The notes: generated from the letters alone by a model not told the origin. A DNA stretch of 9,988 nucleotides from Ruminiclostridium sp. (GCA_003535195.1 DOHN01000189.1:17850-27837), one strand, 5' to 3'; counted from the first letter of the stretch, positions 1 to 7,679 are shown. A program made the numbers and translations.

Positions 1-246
1 ATCCTGGATGAAGCCACCAGCTCCATTGATACAAGAACCGAAGCCCTGATTGAAAAGGGCATGGACACCCTGATGGAAGGCCGAACGGTCTTTGTCATCG
101 CACACAGGCTCTCCACCGTCCGCAACTCCAACGCCATTATGGTGCTGGAAAACGGAAAGATCATTGAGCGCGGCGATCATGATGATTTGATTGATTTGCG
201 CGGAAAATACTATCAGCTCTATACCGGGATGTTTGAGCTGTCTTAA
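1..246 (+). CDS. ABC exporter, C-terminal end of ATPase domain (partial)
   Basis: This is the last 81 codons of an ABC transporter whose start lies left of the window. The frame opens inside the Walker B motif (ILDE, fragment residues 1-4), followed by the D-loop (SSID, 7-10) and the switch histidine in AHRLSTV (H35). It ends with the usual tail, in which the nucleotide-binding domain finishes in a GDHDDLI-type helix and a YYQLYTGMFEL-like terminus. That tail and the AHRLSTV motif are typical of type IV exporters, where a membrane domain and an ATPase domain are fused in one chain and often work as heterodimers for drugs, lipids or peptides. The substrate cannot be inferred from this fragment. 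It is the only plus-strand gene seen, and it ends at a hairpin terminator shared with the convergent lipoprotein gene. Confidence 0.93.
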   Translation: MLDEATSSIDTRTEALIEKGMDTLMEGRTVFVIAHRLSTVRNSNAIMVLENGKIIERGDHDDLIDLRGKYYQLYTGMFELS

Positions 247-261
247 TAACAGAAGAGTACG

Positions 262-300
262 AAAAAGGACTGCCATATTATTTTATGTGCAGTCCTTTTT
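262..300. terminator. Bidirectional rho-independent terminator
   Basis: A perfect 12-bp stem pairs 262-273 (AAAAAGGACTGC) with 289-300 (GCAGTCCTTTTT) around a 15-nt loop. The A-run on one side and T-run on the other give a U-tract in both directions. It sits 15 nt after the ABC gene stop and 16 nt after the convergent lipoprotein gene stop, so it probably ends both transcripts. Confidence 0.88.
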
Positions 301-316
301 GATTGAGCTTTTACAT

Positions 317-1360
317 TCATTTAATTTCTACGTCAGCCAGCTTGGGTACAATTTCAATCCAGGTTTGCCCGCGGTTTAAGGTGATAGGCTTACCCTCCTC
401 GGTGGTATAAGCAGTCTGGGCATCCCGGGCTTTTTTAGCCCATTTGATGGGCACCGCCTTACCGCCGGTAATGAAGAAGCCTTTGCCCTCTCCTATATTT
501 TTTAAATTTCTCCTGCCGTATGCATCACCCTCGATAAGCGGTGATGCTATTTCCAGGATAATAATGTTGGCCGCTTGCACCTGTTCCCCTGTATTCCGGT
601 CCACATGGGATTCTTTCATCCTGGTCCTGGCATAGAGCCCGGATTCCGGATTATATGTGAATCCGCAATTACTGCTGCTTGAAACGAATTTTATAAAGAT
701 ATCCTCCGCCTTCTTATCCGACGCAGGGATAGTCAGCTCCTCAAAATATGTAAAAGGAAACTGCTTTTTGGGCTCTGTACGGTATTTCAGGGCCGAAATT
801 TCTTTTTCAATTCTGTCCTTTGAAGTATATGAATCCTGCCAATTGCCTTTATCCTTGGTCAGATCCCAGAAAGCATTTCCATTGACCAGGCCGTTGATAT
901 TCTGAATTTTCAATTTGCTGATATCGGCTTTGGCATAGTCGCTCCACCCGAAGTGGGTGTAAACCGCATCATGTTCCATGGAATAATCTAAAAAATAATG
1001 TCTTGAGCTTCTGACCGGCCCGATCATTTCAGGCATAGTATCCCAAAATAAACACATAAACCGGGTGATATTATACTCCGCCAGCATTTCATAGACAATT
1101 TGGGCTTGCTGAATGCCTCCCTGGGGAAGAACCCTATCCCCCTGATTGTCGATCATCACGGCTACCGGCCGGACTGTCGGCCGGGGAACAATAAAATCTT
1201 TATTAAACATCGCAGGTTCAGGTGTTTCCGCTATCGGAGATTCGGAAGGAGTGTTCACAGGTGTTTCCGTATTTACTGCCTGCATTCCTTTATTGCCGCA
1301 GGCAGAGGTCAAAACAAGAATCACAGACAATACCAGTACACTAATGGCTTTTTTCAGCAT
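317..1360 (-). CDS. YerB-like DUF3048 lipoprotein
   Basis: A 347-residue secreted lipoprotein of the DUF3048 (YerB) family, whose molecular function is not established. Residues 1-20 form a signal peptide (two lysines, then a hydrophobic run) ending in LTSAC, so Cys21 should be lipidated and anchor the protein on the outer face of the membrane. A Ser/Thr/Pro-rich linker (about 28-62) leads to the conserved N-terminal domain (RPVAVMIDN near 64-72, PVRSSRHYF near 115-123). The C-terminal domain ends with GQTWIEIVP near 331-339, the usual family finish. Length is normal. The ATG at 1358-1360 follows a GAGGTGA site with 10-nt spacing. No clear promoter was found; the 245-nt spacer upstream contains two inverted repeats. 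Family assignment is firm; role is unknown. Confidence 0.92.
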   Translation of the reverse strand: MLKKAISVLVLSVILVLTSACGNKGMQAVNTETPVNTPSESPIAETPEPAMFNKDFIVPRPTVRPVAVMIDNQGDRVLPQGGIQQAQIVYEMLAEYNITRFMCLFWDTMPEMIGPVRSSRHYFLDYSMEHDAVYTHFGWSDYAKADISKLKIQNINGLVNGNAFWDLTKDKGNWQDSYTSKDRIEKEISALKYRTEPKKQFPFTYFEELTIPASDKKAEDIFIKFVSSSSNCGFTYNPESGLYARTRMKESHVDRNTGEQVQAANIIILEIASPLIEGDAYGRRNLKNIGEGKGFFITGGKAVPIKWAKKARDAQTAYTTEEGKPITLNRGQTWIEIVPKLADVEIK

Positions 1361-1483
1361 TATCCGGTGTTCACCTCAAATTCTTCAGTATAGTGTCCCA
1401 CCGGCTGTTCGGCGCACCACATAAAAAAATTTCTTTCATATGAATCAGCCGGCAAGTTTTCTCTTGATATTTGTATTTTTATG

Positions 1484-1521
1484 AACAAAATCACCTGGCT
1501 TTGTGCTTCGGTGATTTTGTT
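1484..1521 (-). terminator. Perfect 12-bp inverted repeat, possible terminator
   Basis: AACAAAATCACC (1484-1495) pairs perfectly with GGTGATTTTGTT (1510-1521) around a 14-nt loop. The minus-strand 3' side runs into TTTTGTTCATAAAAA, a poor but partly T-rich tail. It could end the DUF1292 transcript or act as a leader hairpin for the lipoprotein gene. The AT-rich outer stem makes the terminator reading uncertain. Confidence 0.45.
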
Positions 1522-1544
1522 GATACTCATTCTTTGTATAAACA

Positions 1545-1575
1545 AGATTCCCTCGCCAGTAAAGCTCGGGAATCT
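1545..1575 (-). terminator. 8-bp inverted repeat just after the DUF1292 gene
   Basis: AGATTCCC (1545-1552) and GGGAATCT (1568-1575) are perfect inverse complements around a 15-nt loop. The structure begins 31 nt after the DUF1292 stop. On the minus strand the stem is followed by TGTTTATAC, a weak U-tract. CTCGCCA also occurs twice in direct orientation (1552-1558 and 1574-1580), overlapping the two arms. This may be the operon terminator, but the tail is poor. Confidence 0.42.
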
Positions 1576-1606
1576 CGCCAAATATTTGTGAGCCATGAAC
1601 GAAGCA

Positions 1607-1921
1607 TTATTCTAGATCGTCCTCATCATCTTCTTCGTCGATCTGTTCCTGGAAGGCTTCAAAAGCATTTTCAAGCTCTTCTTCATCTTCGACAGGAACA
1701 AGATATTCCTCGTCTCCGTTCTTCTCAATTCTCATGATGATGACTTCTGATTCGCATTCATCATCCTCGCATGAGCCGCATCCGCAGCCGCAGCCTCCCT
1801 CATCTACAGGGAGCAGGACAACATACTCATTGTCATTCATCAGAACAGTGTCAAGATACTCACATTTGATGGAATCTCCGTCTTCACCGGTTAATTCAAT
1901 GATTTCATTTTCATAATCCAT
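1607..1921 (-). CDS. DUF1292 protein with cysteine-rich insert
   Basis: A 104-residue acidic protein of the DUF1292 family (YrzB-like). The family is common in Firmicutes next to ruvX and has no established biochemical function. The beta-rich core is visible (IIELTGEDG near 7-15, EYVVLLPVD near 32-40, EEYLVPVEDE near 71-80), followed by a strongly acidic helix and tail. Between the core strands lies a glycine/cysteine cluster, GGCGCGCGSC followed by EDDEC, with cysteines at 44, 46, 48, 51 and 56; this could bind metal or be redox active. The ATG at 1919-1921 is chosen because GGAG stands 7 nt upstream. An in-frame ATG far upstream would overlap ruvX and lacks support. It lies 34 nt after the ruvX stop, so the two are probably co-transcribed. 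Confidence 0.88.
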   Translation of the reverse strand: MDYENEIIELTGEDGDSIKCEYLDTVLMNDNEYVVLLPVDEGGCGCGCGSCEDDECESEVIIMRIEKNGDEEYLVPVEDEEELENAFEAFQEQIDEEDDEDDLE

Positions 1922-1955
1922 TGCTTTTCTCCTTTCAATCTTCCTCAGGAAACAT

Positions 1956-2372
1956 CTATCGTTTAAAATCCAGATATCCCTGCAGAATAAAGGCAGCCGA
2001 CATTTGATCGATTCTACCTTTTTGATTTTTTGCTTTAACACCCATATCATGCATCGCTCTTTGTGCCATCACTGTAGTAAGCCGTTCATCCCAGGATTTA
2101 ATCTCAGTCTCGGGAAATTCATGCTCCAAAAGCTTGATAAATTCTCTGGTCTTTCTTTCCCGTTCTCCCGATGTTCCATCCATATTGCGCGGAATGCCCA
2201 CAATAATGGCTTCGCAATGGTAGGCATCAATAAGTTCTCCAATCCGTTTAACAGGAACTTTGGTGTTGTTTCTCCACTTTATTGTCTCCAACATCTGCGC
2301 TGTTAATCCTAATGGATCGCTTATTGCGACACCTATTCTGACATCTCCGTAGTCGATACCCAATACTCGCAT
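1956..2372 (-). CDS. ruvX: Holliday junction resolvase-like RuvX (YqgF)
   Basis: A 138-residue RNase H-fold protein of the YqgF/RuvX family, cytoplasmic and nearly universal in bacteria. Members are annotated as putative Holliday junction resolvases, and family members are also linked to 16S rRNA 5'-end processing; which role applies here cannot be seen. The expected acidic residues are present: D7 in LGIDYG (4-9), D95/E96 in WDERLTT (94-100) and D122 in IDQMSAAFIL (121-130). The PRNMDGTSG loop (61-69) is also present. The ATG at 2370-2372 is preferred over an upstream in-frame ATG because GGAG lies 6 nt before it and the family begins at this MRVLGIDYG. It precedes the DUF1292 gene by 34 nt. 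Elsewhere in Clostridia this pair often follows alaS and ireB, but here it follows gpmI. Confidence 0.94.
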   Translation of the reverse strand: MRVLGIDYGDVRIGVAISDPLGLTAQMLETIKWRNNTKVPVKRIGELIDAYHCEAIIVGIPRNMDGTSGERERKTREFIKLLEHEFPETEIKSWDERLTTVMAQRAMHDMGVKAKNQKGRIDQMSAAFILQGYLDFKR

Positions 2373-2401
2373 TAAATGCTCCAATGATTTCCTTTTTTTA
2401 G

Positions 2402-2426
2402 AAAAAGCAGGGATGGTAATCCCTGC
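2402..2426 (-). terminator. Rho-independent terminator after gpmI
   Basis: GCAGGGAT (2407-2414) pairs with ATCCCTGC (2419-2426) around a GGTA/TACC tetraloop. On the minus strand the stem is followed at once by TTTTT (2406-2402). It lies 39 nt beyond the gpmI stop and 29 nt before ruvX, so it should end the pgk-tpiA-gpmI transcript. Confidence 0.87.
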
Positions 2427-2430
2427 CTCA

Positions 2431-2459
2431 ATAATACATGATTCATTTTTAAAAAGCAA
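2431..2459 (-). promoter_or_regulatory. Weak candidate promoter for ruvX-DUF1292
   Basis: On the minus strand TTGCTT (2459-2454) and TATTAT (2436-2431) are separated by 17 nt. The -10 is good, the -35 poor. Its start site would fall just before the gpmI terminator hairpin, so a transcript from here would meet that hairpin at once. It may be fortuitous, with ruvX instead expressed by terminator read-through. Confidence 0.3.
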
Positions 2460-2465
2460 TGCAAA

Positions 2466-4103
2466 TTACAGAATTTCTATCATAGATTCTTCCCACATAC
2501 CGGGCGCCTCATAACCCAGCAGATTAACCACTGTCGCGGCAATATTGGCAAGGCCGTAACGGTCTTTTTTGAGGCGGTATTTCCCGCTGTTAACGCTGTC
2601 GTAAATAATAAAGGGCACCTTGTTCAGCGTGTGGCTGGTCTTGGCCTTATATTTTCCAGATTCATCCTTCTTTGCCTTGCCGGTCTTTTTATCCAGCTCA
2701 TACATTTCATCCGCATTACCATGATCGGCGGTAATCAATAAAACACCGCCAAGCTGCTCAATCACCGGAAGAATTCTTCCAATGCAAAGATCAACGGCCT
2801 CTACGGCGATTTTTGCCGCTGCAAAGCTCCCCGTATGGCCCACCATATCGCCATTGGCAAAATTGAGCCTCGCAAACTTATAGCTGCCCGTCTTTAACAT
2901 CTCTATCATTTTGTCGGTGATTTCCGCAGCCTTCATCCATGGTCTTTGCTCAAAGGGTATAATGTCCGAGGGAATCTCAATATAGGTTTCGAGCATGTCA
3001 TCAAATTTCCCGGAATTATTTCCATTCCAGAAATAGGTAACATGACCGAATTTCTGTGTTTCTGAAATGGCGAGCTGGGTCACTCCGCTTTTTGCCAGAT
3101 ATTCGCCCATCGTATTCTTTATAGAAGGGGGATTCACCAGATATCGGCTGGGAATATGCAGGTCGCCGTCATACTGGAGCATGCCGGCATAGACGACCTG
3201 TGGCCATCTCTTACGGTCAAAATAAGTAAAGTCCGCCTCCTGGAAGGCACGGCTGATTTCAATTGCCCGGTCGCCCCGGAAATTGAATAAAATAACACTG
3301 TCCCCATCTTCAATAGTCCCCACCGGCTTTCCGTTCTCGCAGATAACAAAAGCGGGCAGGTCCTGGTCGATAGCCTTAGTCTCTTTTCTCAGGGTTTCAA
3401 TAGCCTCACGGGCCGAATTAAAGCAGCGGCCTTCCCCTAAGACATGGGTGTACCAGCCCCGTTCAACCATACTCCAATTGGCCTCATAGCGGTCCATGGT
3501 AATAAACATGCGGCCTCCGCCGCTGGCAATTTTAACATCGAAGCCGGAATCCCGAAGGCTGTCCAGAAAGCTCTCAAAGGGTTCCACATATTCCAGAGCC
3601 GAGGTCTCACCAACATCACGGCCATCTAACAGAATGTGAACCCTGACCCTTTTGATGCCTTCCTTTTTGGCCTCACTGATCATGGCCTTTAAATGATTTA
3701 TATGGGAATGCACATTTCCATCGCTGAACAGACCGATAAAATGAAGCGTTGAAGATTTGGAAATACAATTCTGGCGGATTTCTCCCCAGCCCTTCCCCTG
3801 AAACATAGCGCCGGTTTCTATGGCTTCGGTTACCAGCTTGGCGCCTTGGGCAAAAACCTGGCCGGCGCCTATGGCATTGTGGCCTACTTCCGAATTGCCC
3901 ATATCGTCGTCGCTTGGCAATCCAACCGCAGTGCCGTGAGCCTTTAAAAGGGTGTTTGGACATTCCTTCATCAGCCTGTCTAAATTCGGGGTGTAAGCAT
4001 CTTTTACTGCATTTCCCTCTGCTGTTTCCGTTATGCCGACTCCATCCATAACCATCAGCAGAACTGGGCCTTCGCAGGGTGTATAACCGTTCTTTTTAAG
4101 CAT
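2466..4103 (-). CDS. gpmI: 2,3-bisphosphoglycerate-independent phosphoglycerate mutase
   Basis: A 545-residue, metal (usually Mn)-dependent enzyme that interconverts 3- and 2-phosphoglycerate in glycolysis through a phosphoserine intermediate. The phosphatase-like domain supplies D20 (VMDGVG), the nucleophile S71 (GNSEVGH), D419 and H423 (NGDMVGH), D460/H461 (ADHGNAD) and H491 (TSHT). The transferase domain supplies H132, DGRD (160-163), RGDR (276-279) and K351. All catalytic positions are present. The protein is longer than the usual 510 or so residues; part of the excess is a lysine-rich insert at about 470-488 before TSHT. The ATG at 4101-4103 has only a modest AAGG about 12 nt upstream. 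It follows tpiA by 111 nt and is last in the glycolytic unit, ending before a strong terminator. Confidence 0.97.
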   Translation of the reverse strand: MLKKNGYTPCEGPVLLMVMDGVGITETAEGNAVKDAYTPNLDRLMKECPNTLLKAHGTAVGLPSDDDMGNSEVGHNAIGAGQVFAQGAKLVTEAIETGAMFQGKGWGEIRQNCISKSSTLHFIGLFSDGNVHSHINHLKAMISEAKKEGIKRVRVHILLDGRDVGETSALEYVEPFESFLDSLRDSGFDVKIASGGGRMFITMDRYEANWSMVERGWYTHVLGEGRCFNSAREAIETLRKETKAIDQDLPAFVICENGKPVGTIEDGDSVILFNFRGDRAIEISRAFQEADFTYFDRKRWPQVVYAGMLQYDGDLHIPSRYLVNPPSIKNTMGEYLAKSGVTQLAISETQKFGHVTYFWNGNNSGKFDDMLETYIEIPSDIIPFEQRPWMKAAEITDKMIEMLKTGSYKFARLNFANGDMVGHTGSFAAAKIAVEAVDLCIGRILPVIEQLGGVLLITADHGNADEMYELDKKTGKAKKDESGKYKAKTSHTLNKVPFIIYDSVNSGKYRLKKDRYGLANIAATVVNLLGYEAPGMWEESMIEIL

Positions 4104-4168
4104 TATACAATCATACCTTTCTTACAGTAACAACTTTTTTGATATTCGGAAAGCTCGTATGAATACAA

Positions 4169-4198
4169 TGCCCTCCGGGAAAATAAAGCCGGAGGGCA
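4169..4198 (-). terminator. GC-rich hairpin between tpiA and gpmI
   Basis: TGCCCTCCGG (4169-4178) pairs perfectly with CCGGAGGGCA (4189-4198) around a 10-nt loop, starting 16 nt after the tpiA stop. On the minus strand the tail TTGTATTCAT is only moderately U-rich. It may be a leaky terminator that lowers gpmI expression, or a stability hairpin protecting the upstream mRNA 3' end. No convincing separate gpmI promoter was found between it and gpmI. Confidence 0.6.
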
Positions 4199-4214
4199 GA
4201 AACATCAATGTTGC

Positions 4215-4973
4215 TTAAGCGTCATGCTTGACAATTTTCTCAAACGCGTCAAGCTTGAGGCTGGCTCCGCCTACGAGGCCGCCGTCAATATTGGGCATTG
4301 CAAAAAGAGCTTTTGCATTGCCGGCATTGACACTGCCGCCATAGAGGATTCTGGTTTTCCCGGAAACATCTTTGCCATATAGCTCAACGAGTAGCTGGCG
4401 AATGATGGCACAAACCTCCTCAGCCTGTTCGTTGGTAGCTGTTTTTCCTGTACCGATAGCCCAAATAGGCTCATAAGCAATAACAAGTTTGGAAACCTCC
4501 CCGGCGGTCAAGCCAAGCAGAGCCACCTTGATCTGATAGCGGATATGCTCGGCGGTAACGCCCTGCTCTCTCTGGGTAAGGGTTTCACCACAGCAGACAA
4601 TAGGAAGCATACCGGCATCCAAAATACTTCTCGCCTTTTTATTAATCATTTCATTTGTTTCAGCAAAATATTCACGTCGCTCGGAATGGCCTATAATAAC
4701 ATAGTCCACGCCAAGGTCTTTGAGCATACCGCAGGAAACCTCACCGGTATAGGCACCGCTTGCCTCCCAGTGCACGTTCTGAGCCGCCACTTTAATATTG
4801 GACCCTTTCGCAGCTTCCACAACCCCGGGAATGCAGACTGAAGGCACACCCACAACAACCTCGGCTTTTGCGCCTGCTACAAGCCCTTTAAGGCCATTGA
4901 TAAATTCTGCAGCTTCTTTAGGAGTCTTATTCATTTTCCAGTTGCCAGCTGCCATAATAACGCGATTAGACAT
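4215..4973 (-). CDS. tpiA: Triosephosphate isomerase
   Basis: A 252-residue cytoplasmic TIM-barrel enzyme, normally a homodimer, that interconverts dihydroxyacetone phosphate and glyceraldehyde 3-phosphate. Active-site residues are all present: N11 and K13 (AAGNWKMN), H96 (IIGHSERR), E168 (AYEPIWAIGTGK) with the mobile loop at about 169-179, and the phosphate-binding GGSV (212-215) and GGLVGGAS (231-238). I start the gene at ATG 4971-4973 and not the ATG 12 nt upstream. The ribosome binding site AAAGGATGG (4990-4982) overlaps the upstream ATG but lies 8 nt before the chosen one, and the protein then begins MSNRVIMAAGNWKMN, the usual family start. It lies 66 nt after pgk, with no promoter or strong terminator between, so the two are probably co-transcribed. 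Confidence 0.97.
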   Translation of the reverse strand: MSNRVIMAAGNWKMNKTPKEAAEFINGLKGLVAGAKAEVVVGVPSVCIPGVVEAAKGSNIKVAAQNVHWEASGAYTGEVSCGMLKDLGVDYVIIGHSERREYFAETNEMINKKARSILDAGMLPIVCCGETLTQREQGVTAEHIRYQIKVALLGLTAGEVSKLVIAYEPIWAIGTGKTATNEQAEEVCAIIRQLLVELYGKDVSGKTRILYGGSVNAGNAKALFAMPNIDGGLVGGASLKLDAFEKIVKHDA

Positions 4974-4981
4974 TCTATTTT

Positions 4982-4990
4982 CCATCCTTT
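4982..4990 (-). promoter_or_regulatory. Ribosome binding site that decides the tpiA start
   Basis: AAAGGATGG on the minus strand matches the anti-Shine-Dalgarno sequence except at one position. It stands 8 nt before ATG 4971-4973. The alternative ATG at 4983-4985 lies inside this site, so initiation there is unlikely. Confidence 0.7.
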
Positions 4991-5039
4991 CAAATCATTG
5001 GTATAGAAGAAATTTCACGATCATTCAATAGATTTCTTT

Positions 5040-6236
5040 TTATTTCTTTTCATTAATCACTGCAATACCCGGAAGCTCCTTACCTTCAAGGAACTCCAGA
5101 GATGCGCCGCCGCCGGTGGAAATATGGGTAATCTTATCCGCAAAGCCAAGCTGTTCTACAGCCGCTGCTGAATCGCCTCCGCCTACAATGGTAATGGCGC
5201 CTGATTCAGCGAGGGCTTCTGCAACTTTCTTTGTTCCCACCGCGAATTTTTCCATTTCGAAAACGCCCATGGGTCCGTTCCAAACAACAGTCTTGGCATT
5301 CCTGACGGCATTTGAAAACAATTTAATGGTTTCAGGCCCGATATCAAGCCCCATCCAGTCGTCAGGTATCGCATGAGAAGAGACCACCTTGGATTCGGTA
5401 TCGGCCTTAAATTCCTTTCCTACCATAGTATCAACAGGCAGGAGCAGGTTTACGCCTTTCTCCTTCGCTTTAGCAAGCAAACTGCCGGCCAGCTCCAGCT
5501 TATCCATTTCACACAGAGAATTACCGACACCGTATCCTTGTGATTTAAAGAAGGTATAAGCCATACCGCCGCCAATGATCAGCGTATCCACTTTATCCAG
5601 GAGGTTTTCGATAACACTGATTTTGTCTGAGACCTTGGCACCGCCGAGAATGGCTACAAAAGGCCTCTCCGGATTATCAAGAGCCTTGCCCATGACATCA
5701 AGCTCTTTCTTTATCAGAAATCCGCATGCAGAAGGCAGATAATCAGCCAGGCCCGCAGTCGATGCATGGGCTCTGTGAGCTGTGCCAAAAGCATCATTGA
5801 CATAGATCTCGGCAAGGCTTGCCAGTTCCTTTGCAAAAGCCGGATCGTTCTTTTCCTCTTCCTTGTGGAAACGGACATTCTCGAGCATGAGAACTTCTCC
5901 GTCCTTCAGGGCGGCTGCTTTTGTCCTGGCGTCTTCGCCAATGACATCCTGAGCCAGAATGACTTCTTTGCCTAAAAGTTCACTTAAACGCTTGGCAGCG
6001 GGTTTCATGCTGAATTTTGCCTCAGGCCCGTTCTTTGGTCTGCCCAGATGAGAAACCAGAATAAGTTTGCCGCCGTTTTCGATAATATACCGAATGGTAG
6101 GTAGCGCACCTCTTATTCTCTTATCATCTGTTATATGGCCCTCAGCATCCAGAGGAACATTAAAGTCCACACGTGCAATAACACGCTTGCCCCGGACATC
6201 AATATCGGAAATACTCATTTTATTCTTCATGCTCAT
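5040..6236 (-). CDS. pgk: Phosphoglycerate kinase
   Basis: A 398-residue monomeric, two-domain cytoplasmic kinase that transfers phosphate from 1,3-bisphosphoglycerate to ADP, the first ATP-forming step of glycolysis. The N-terminal substrate domain carries RVDFNVP (22-28) and SHLGRPK (62-68). The C-terminal nucleotide domain carries GGAKVSDK (198-205), WNGPMGVFE (319-327), GGGDS (352-356) and the closing [13 protein letters not shown] (373-385 region). Length is normal for bacteria. The ATG at 6234-6236 has GAAGGAG about 11 nt upstream. A second ATG two codons later is less well placed, and an in-frame ATG 27 codons upstream lies between the promoter and the true start and lacks family similarity. 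A sigma-A promoter precedes it at 6307-6335; tpiA follows after 66 nt. Confidence 0.97.
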   Translation of the reverse strand: MSMKNKMSISDIDVRGKRVIARVDFNVPLDAEGHITDDKRIRGALPTIRYIIENGGKLILVSHLGRPKNGPEAKFSMKPAAKRLSELLGKEVILAQDVIGEDARTKAAALKDGEVLMLENVRFHKEEEKNDPAFAKELASLAEIYVNDAFGTAHRAHASTAGLADYLPSACGFLIKKELDVMGKALDNPERPFVAILGGAKVSDKISVIENLLDKVDTLIIGGGMAYTFFKSQGYGVGNSLCEMDKLELAGSLLAKAKEKGVNLLLPVDTMVGKEFKADTESKVVSSHAIPDDWMGLDIGPETIKLFSNAVRNAKTVVWNGPMGVFEMEKFAVGTKKVAEALAESGAITIVGGGDSAAAVEQLGFADKITHISTGGGASLEFLEGKELPGIAVINEKK

Positions 6237-6306
6237 AGGATACACAACTCCTTCTACAGGTAATTTATTCGATTTTACATACAAAAATATACACAATTCT
6301 TTAACT

Positions 6307-6335
6307 ATTTTACCCATTAATCAAAGACTTTTCAA
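6307..6335 (-). promoter_or_regulatory. Sigma-A type promoter for pgk-tpiA-gpmI
   Basis: On the minus strand TTGAAA (6335-6330) and TAAAAT (6312-6307) are separated by exactly 17 nt; each hexamer matches consensus at five of six positions. Start should be near 6300, giving a leader of about 64 nt. It lies beyond the gap terminator, so pgk need not depend on gap transcription. Confidence 0.72.
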
Positions 6336-6339
6336 CTAA

Positions 6340-6430
6340 AAACTGCCTTACTTCAATTCGCGTCGCTTCGCGATCCTGCTCCGCTTCCGCACTGTAACTT
6401 TGCTCCGGCACTAAATTACAAATTAAGTCC
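6340..6430. repeat. GC-rich block in the gap-pgk spacer, candidate dispersed repeat
   Basis: The 328-nt spacer between gap and pgk (6237-6564) is AT-rich except for about 6358-6411. The 37 nt from 6358 to 6394 are roughly two-thirds G+C. The block contains the short inverted repeat TCGCG/CGCGA (6358-6362 and 6369-6373) and two direct TGCTCCG copies (6377-6383 and 6401-6407), with a run of related GCTTCGC and GCTTCCGC units. No gene is supported in it. The abrupt composition change, and its position between one gene's terminator and the next gene's promoter, suggest an inserted intergenic repeat. That is an inference, because only one copy is in view. Confidence 0.4.
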
Positions 6431-6515
6431 CTTACGTAAAAGGCCCGATTGCATATTTTTGCATAAAGAAAACTTTATAGCCGTAAAATCATAAACATTT
6501 TGTCTATTTTATATC

Positions 6516-6547
6516 AAAAAGAGCGGCACATTCAAGGCCGCTCTTTT
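6516..6547 (-). terminator. Rho-independent terminator after gap
   Basis: AAAAGAGCGGC (6517-6527) pairs perfectly with GCCGCTCTTTT (6537-6547) around a 9-nt loop, ending in a five-T run on the minus strand. It starts 17 nt after the gap stop and should make the gap transcript largely monocistronic. The symmetrical A and T runs would also allow termination on the plus strand. Confidence 0.9.
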
Positions 6548-6564
6548 AGGTTCAGCAGAAAATC

Positions 6565-7578
<1,014 letters not shown>

Positions 7579-7637
7579 TTATAACCTCCTAAAAAACATA
7601 TAAATATTTGTTAACTTAATCACAAAATCCAAAAAAC

Positions 7638-7666
7638 ATTCTATTATACTTAGCGTATATTTTCAA
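7638..7666 (-). promoter_or_regulatory. Sigma-A type promoter for gap
   Basis: On the minus strand TTGAAA (7666-7661) and TAGAAT (7643-7638) are spaced 17 nt apart, each matching consensus at five of six positions. A perfect TATAAT overlaps the spacer but lies only 12 nt from the -35, so the TAGAAT pairing is preferred. Start is expected near 7631, giving a leader of about 55 nt before the strong ribosome binding site. Confidence 0.68.
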
Positions 7667-7679
7667 GGACTTAAAAAAA

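Larger units (their letters stand above)
1361..1606 (-). other. Hairpin-rich spacer between DUF1292 and DUF3048 genes
   Basis: No supported gene is seen in this 246-nt gap. It holds two perfect inverted repeats, listed separately, at 1484-1521 and 1545-1575. A 78-codon open frame (1360-1596, minus) crosses both. Its stop overlaps the lipoprotein gene start as TAATG, but it has no ribosome binding site, no recognisable motif, and its codons are constrained by the hairpins, so I do not call it a gene. The gap may carry the end of the ruvX-DUF1292 transcript and an unrecognised leader or promoter for the lipoprotein gene. Confidence 0.5.

Noticed and set aside
444..905. Open frames on the plus strand opposite the lipoprotein gene
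   Set aside because: They are antisense to a well-supported gene, lack ribosome binding sites, and show no family similarity. The same applies to plus-strand frames opposite gpmI, tpiA, pgk, gap and the methyltransferase gene.
1360..1596. 78-codon minus-strand frame whose stop overlaps the lipoprotein gene start (TAATG)
   Set aside because: It has no ribosome binding site at its first ATG or at the internal one, no recognisable motif, and two perfect inverted repeats within it explain the sequence better. The tidy overlap is noted but can occur by chance.
2373..2459. Extended ruvX start 29 codons upstream
   Set aside because: The extension is encoded by the gpmI terminator hairpin, whereas GGAG sits 6 nt before the family-typical MRVLGIDYG start.
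5007..5038. 7-bp inverted repeat AAGAAAT/ATTTCTT between pgk and tpiA
   Set aside because: The stem is all A/T except one pair, with an 18-nt loop and no U-tract, so it is unlikely to be functional.
6237..6317. Extended pgk start 27 codons upstream
   Set aside because: The extra residues do not resemble any Pgk N-terminus, that ATG lacks a ribosome binding site, and GAAGGAG precedes the chosen start.
7650..7666. Perfect TATAAT near the gap TTGAAA box
   Set aside because: The spacing to TTGAAA is only 12 nt and nothing matches a -35 at 17 nt upstream. TAGAAT at 17-nt spacing is the better partner.
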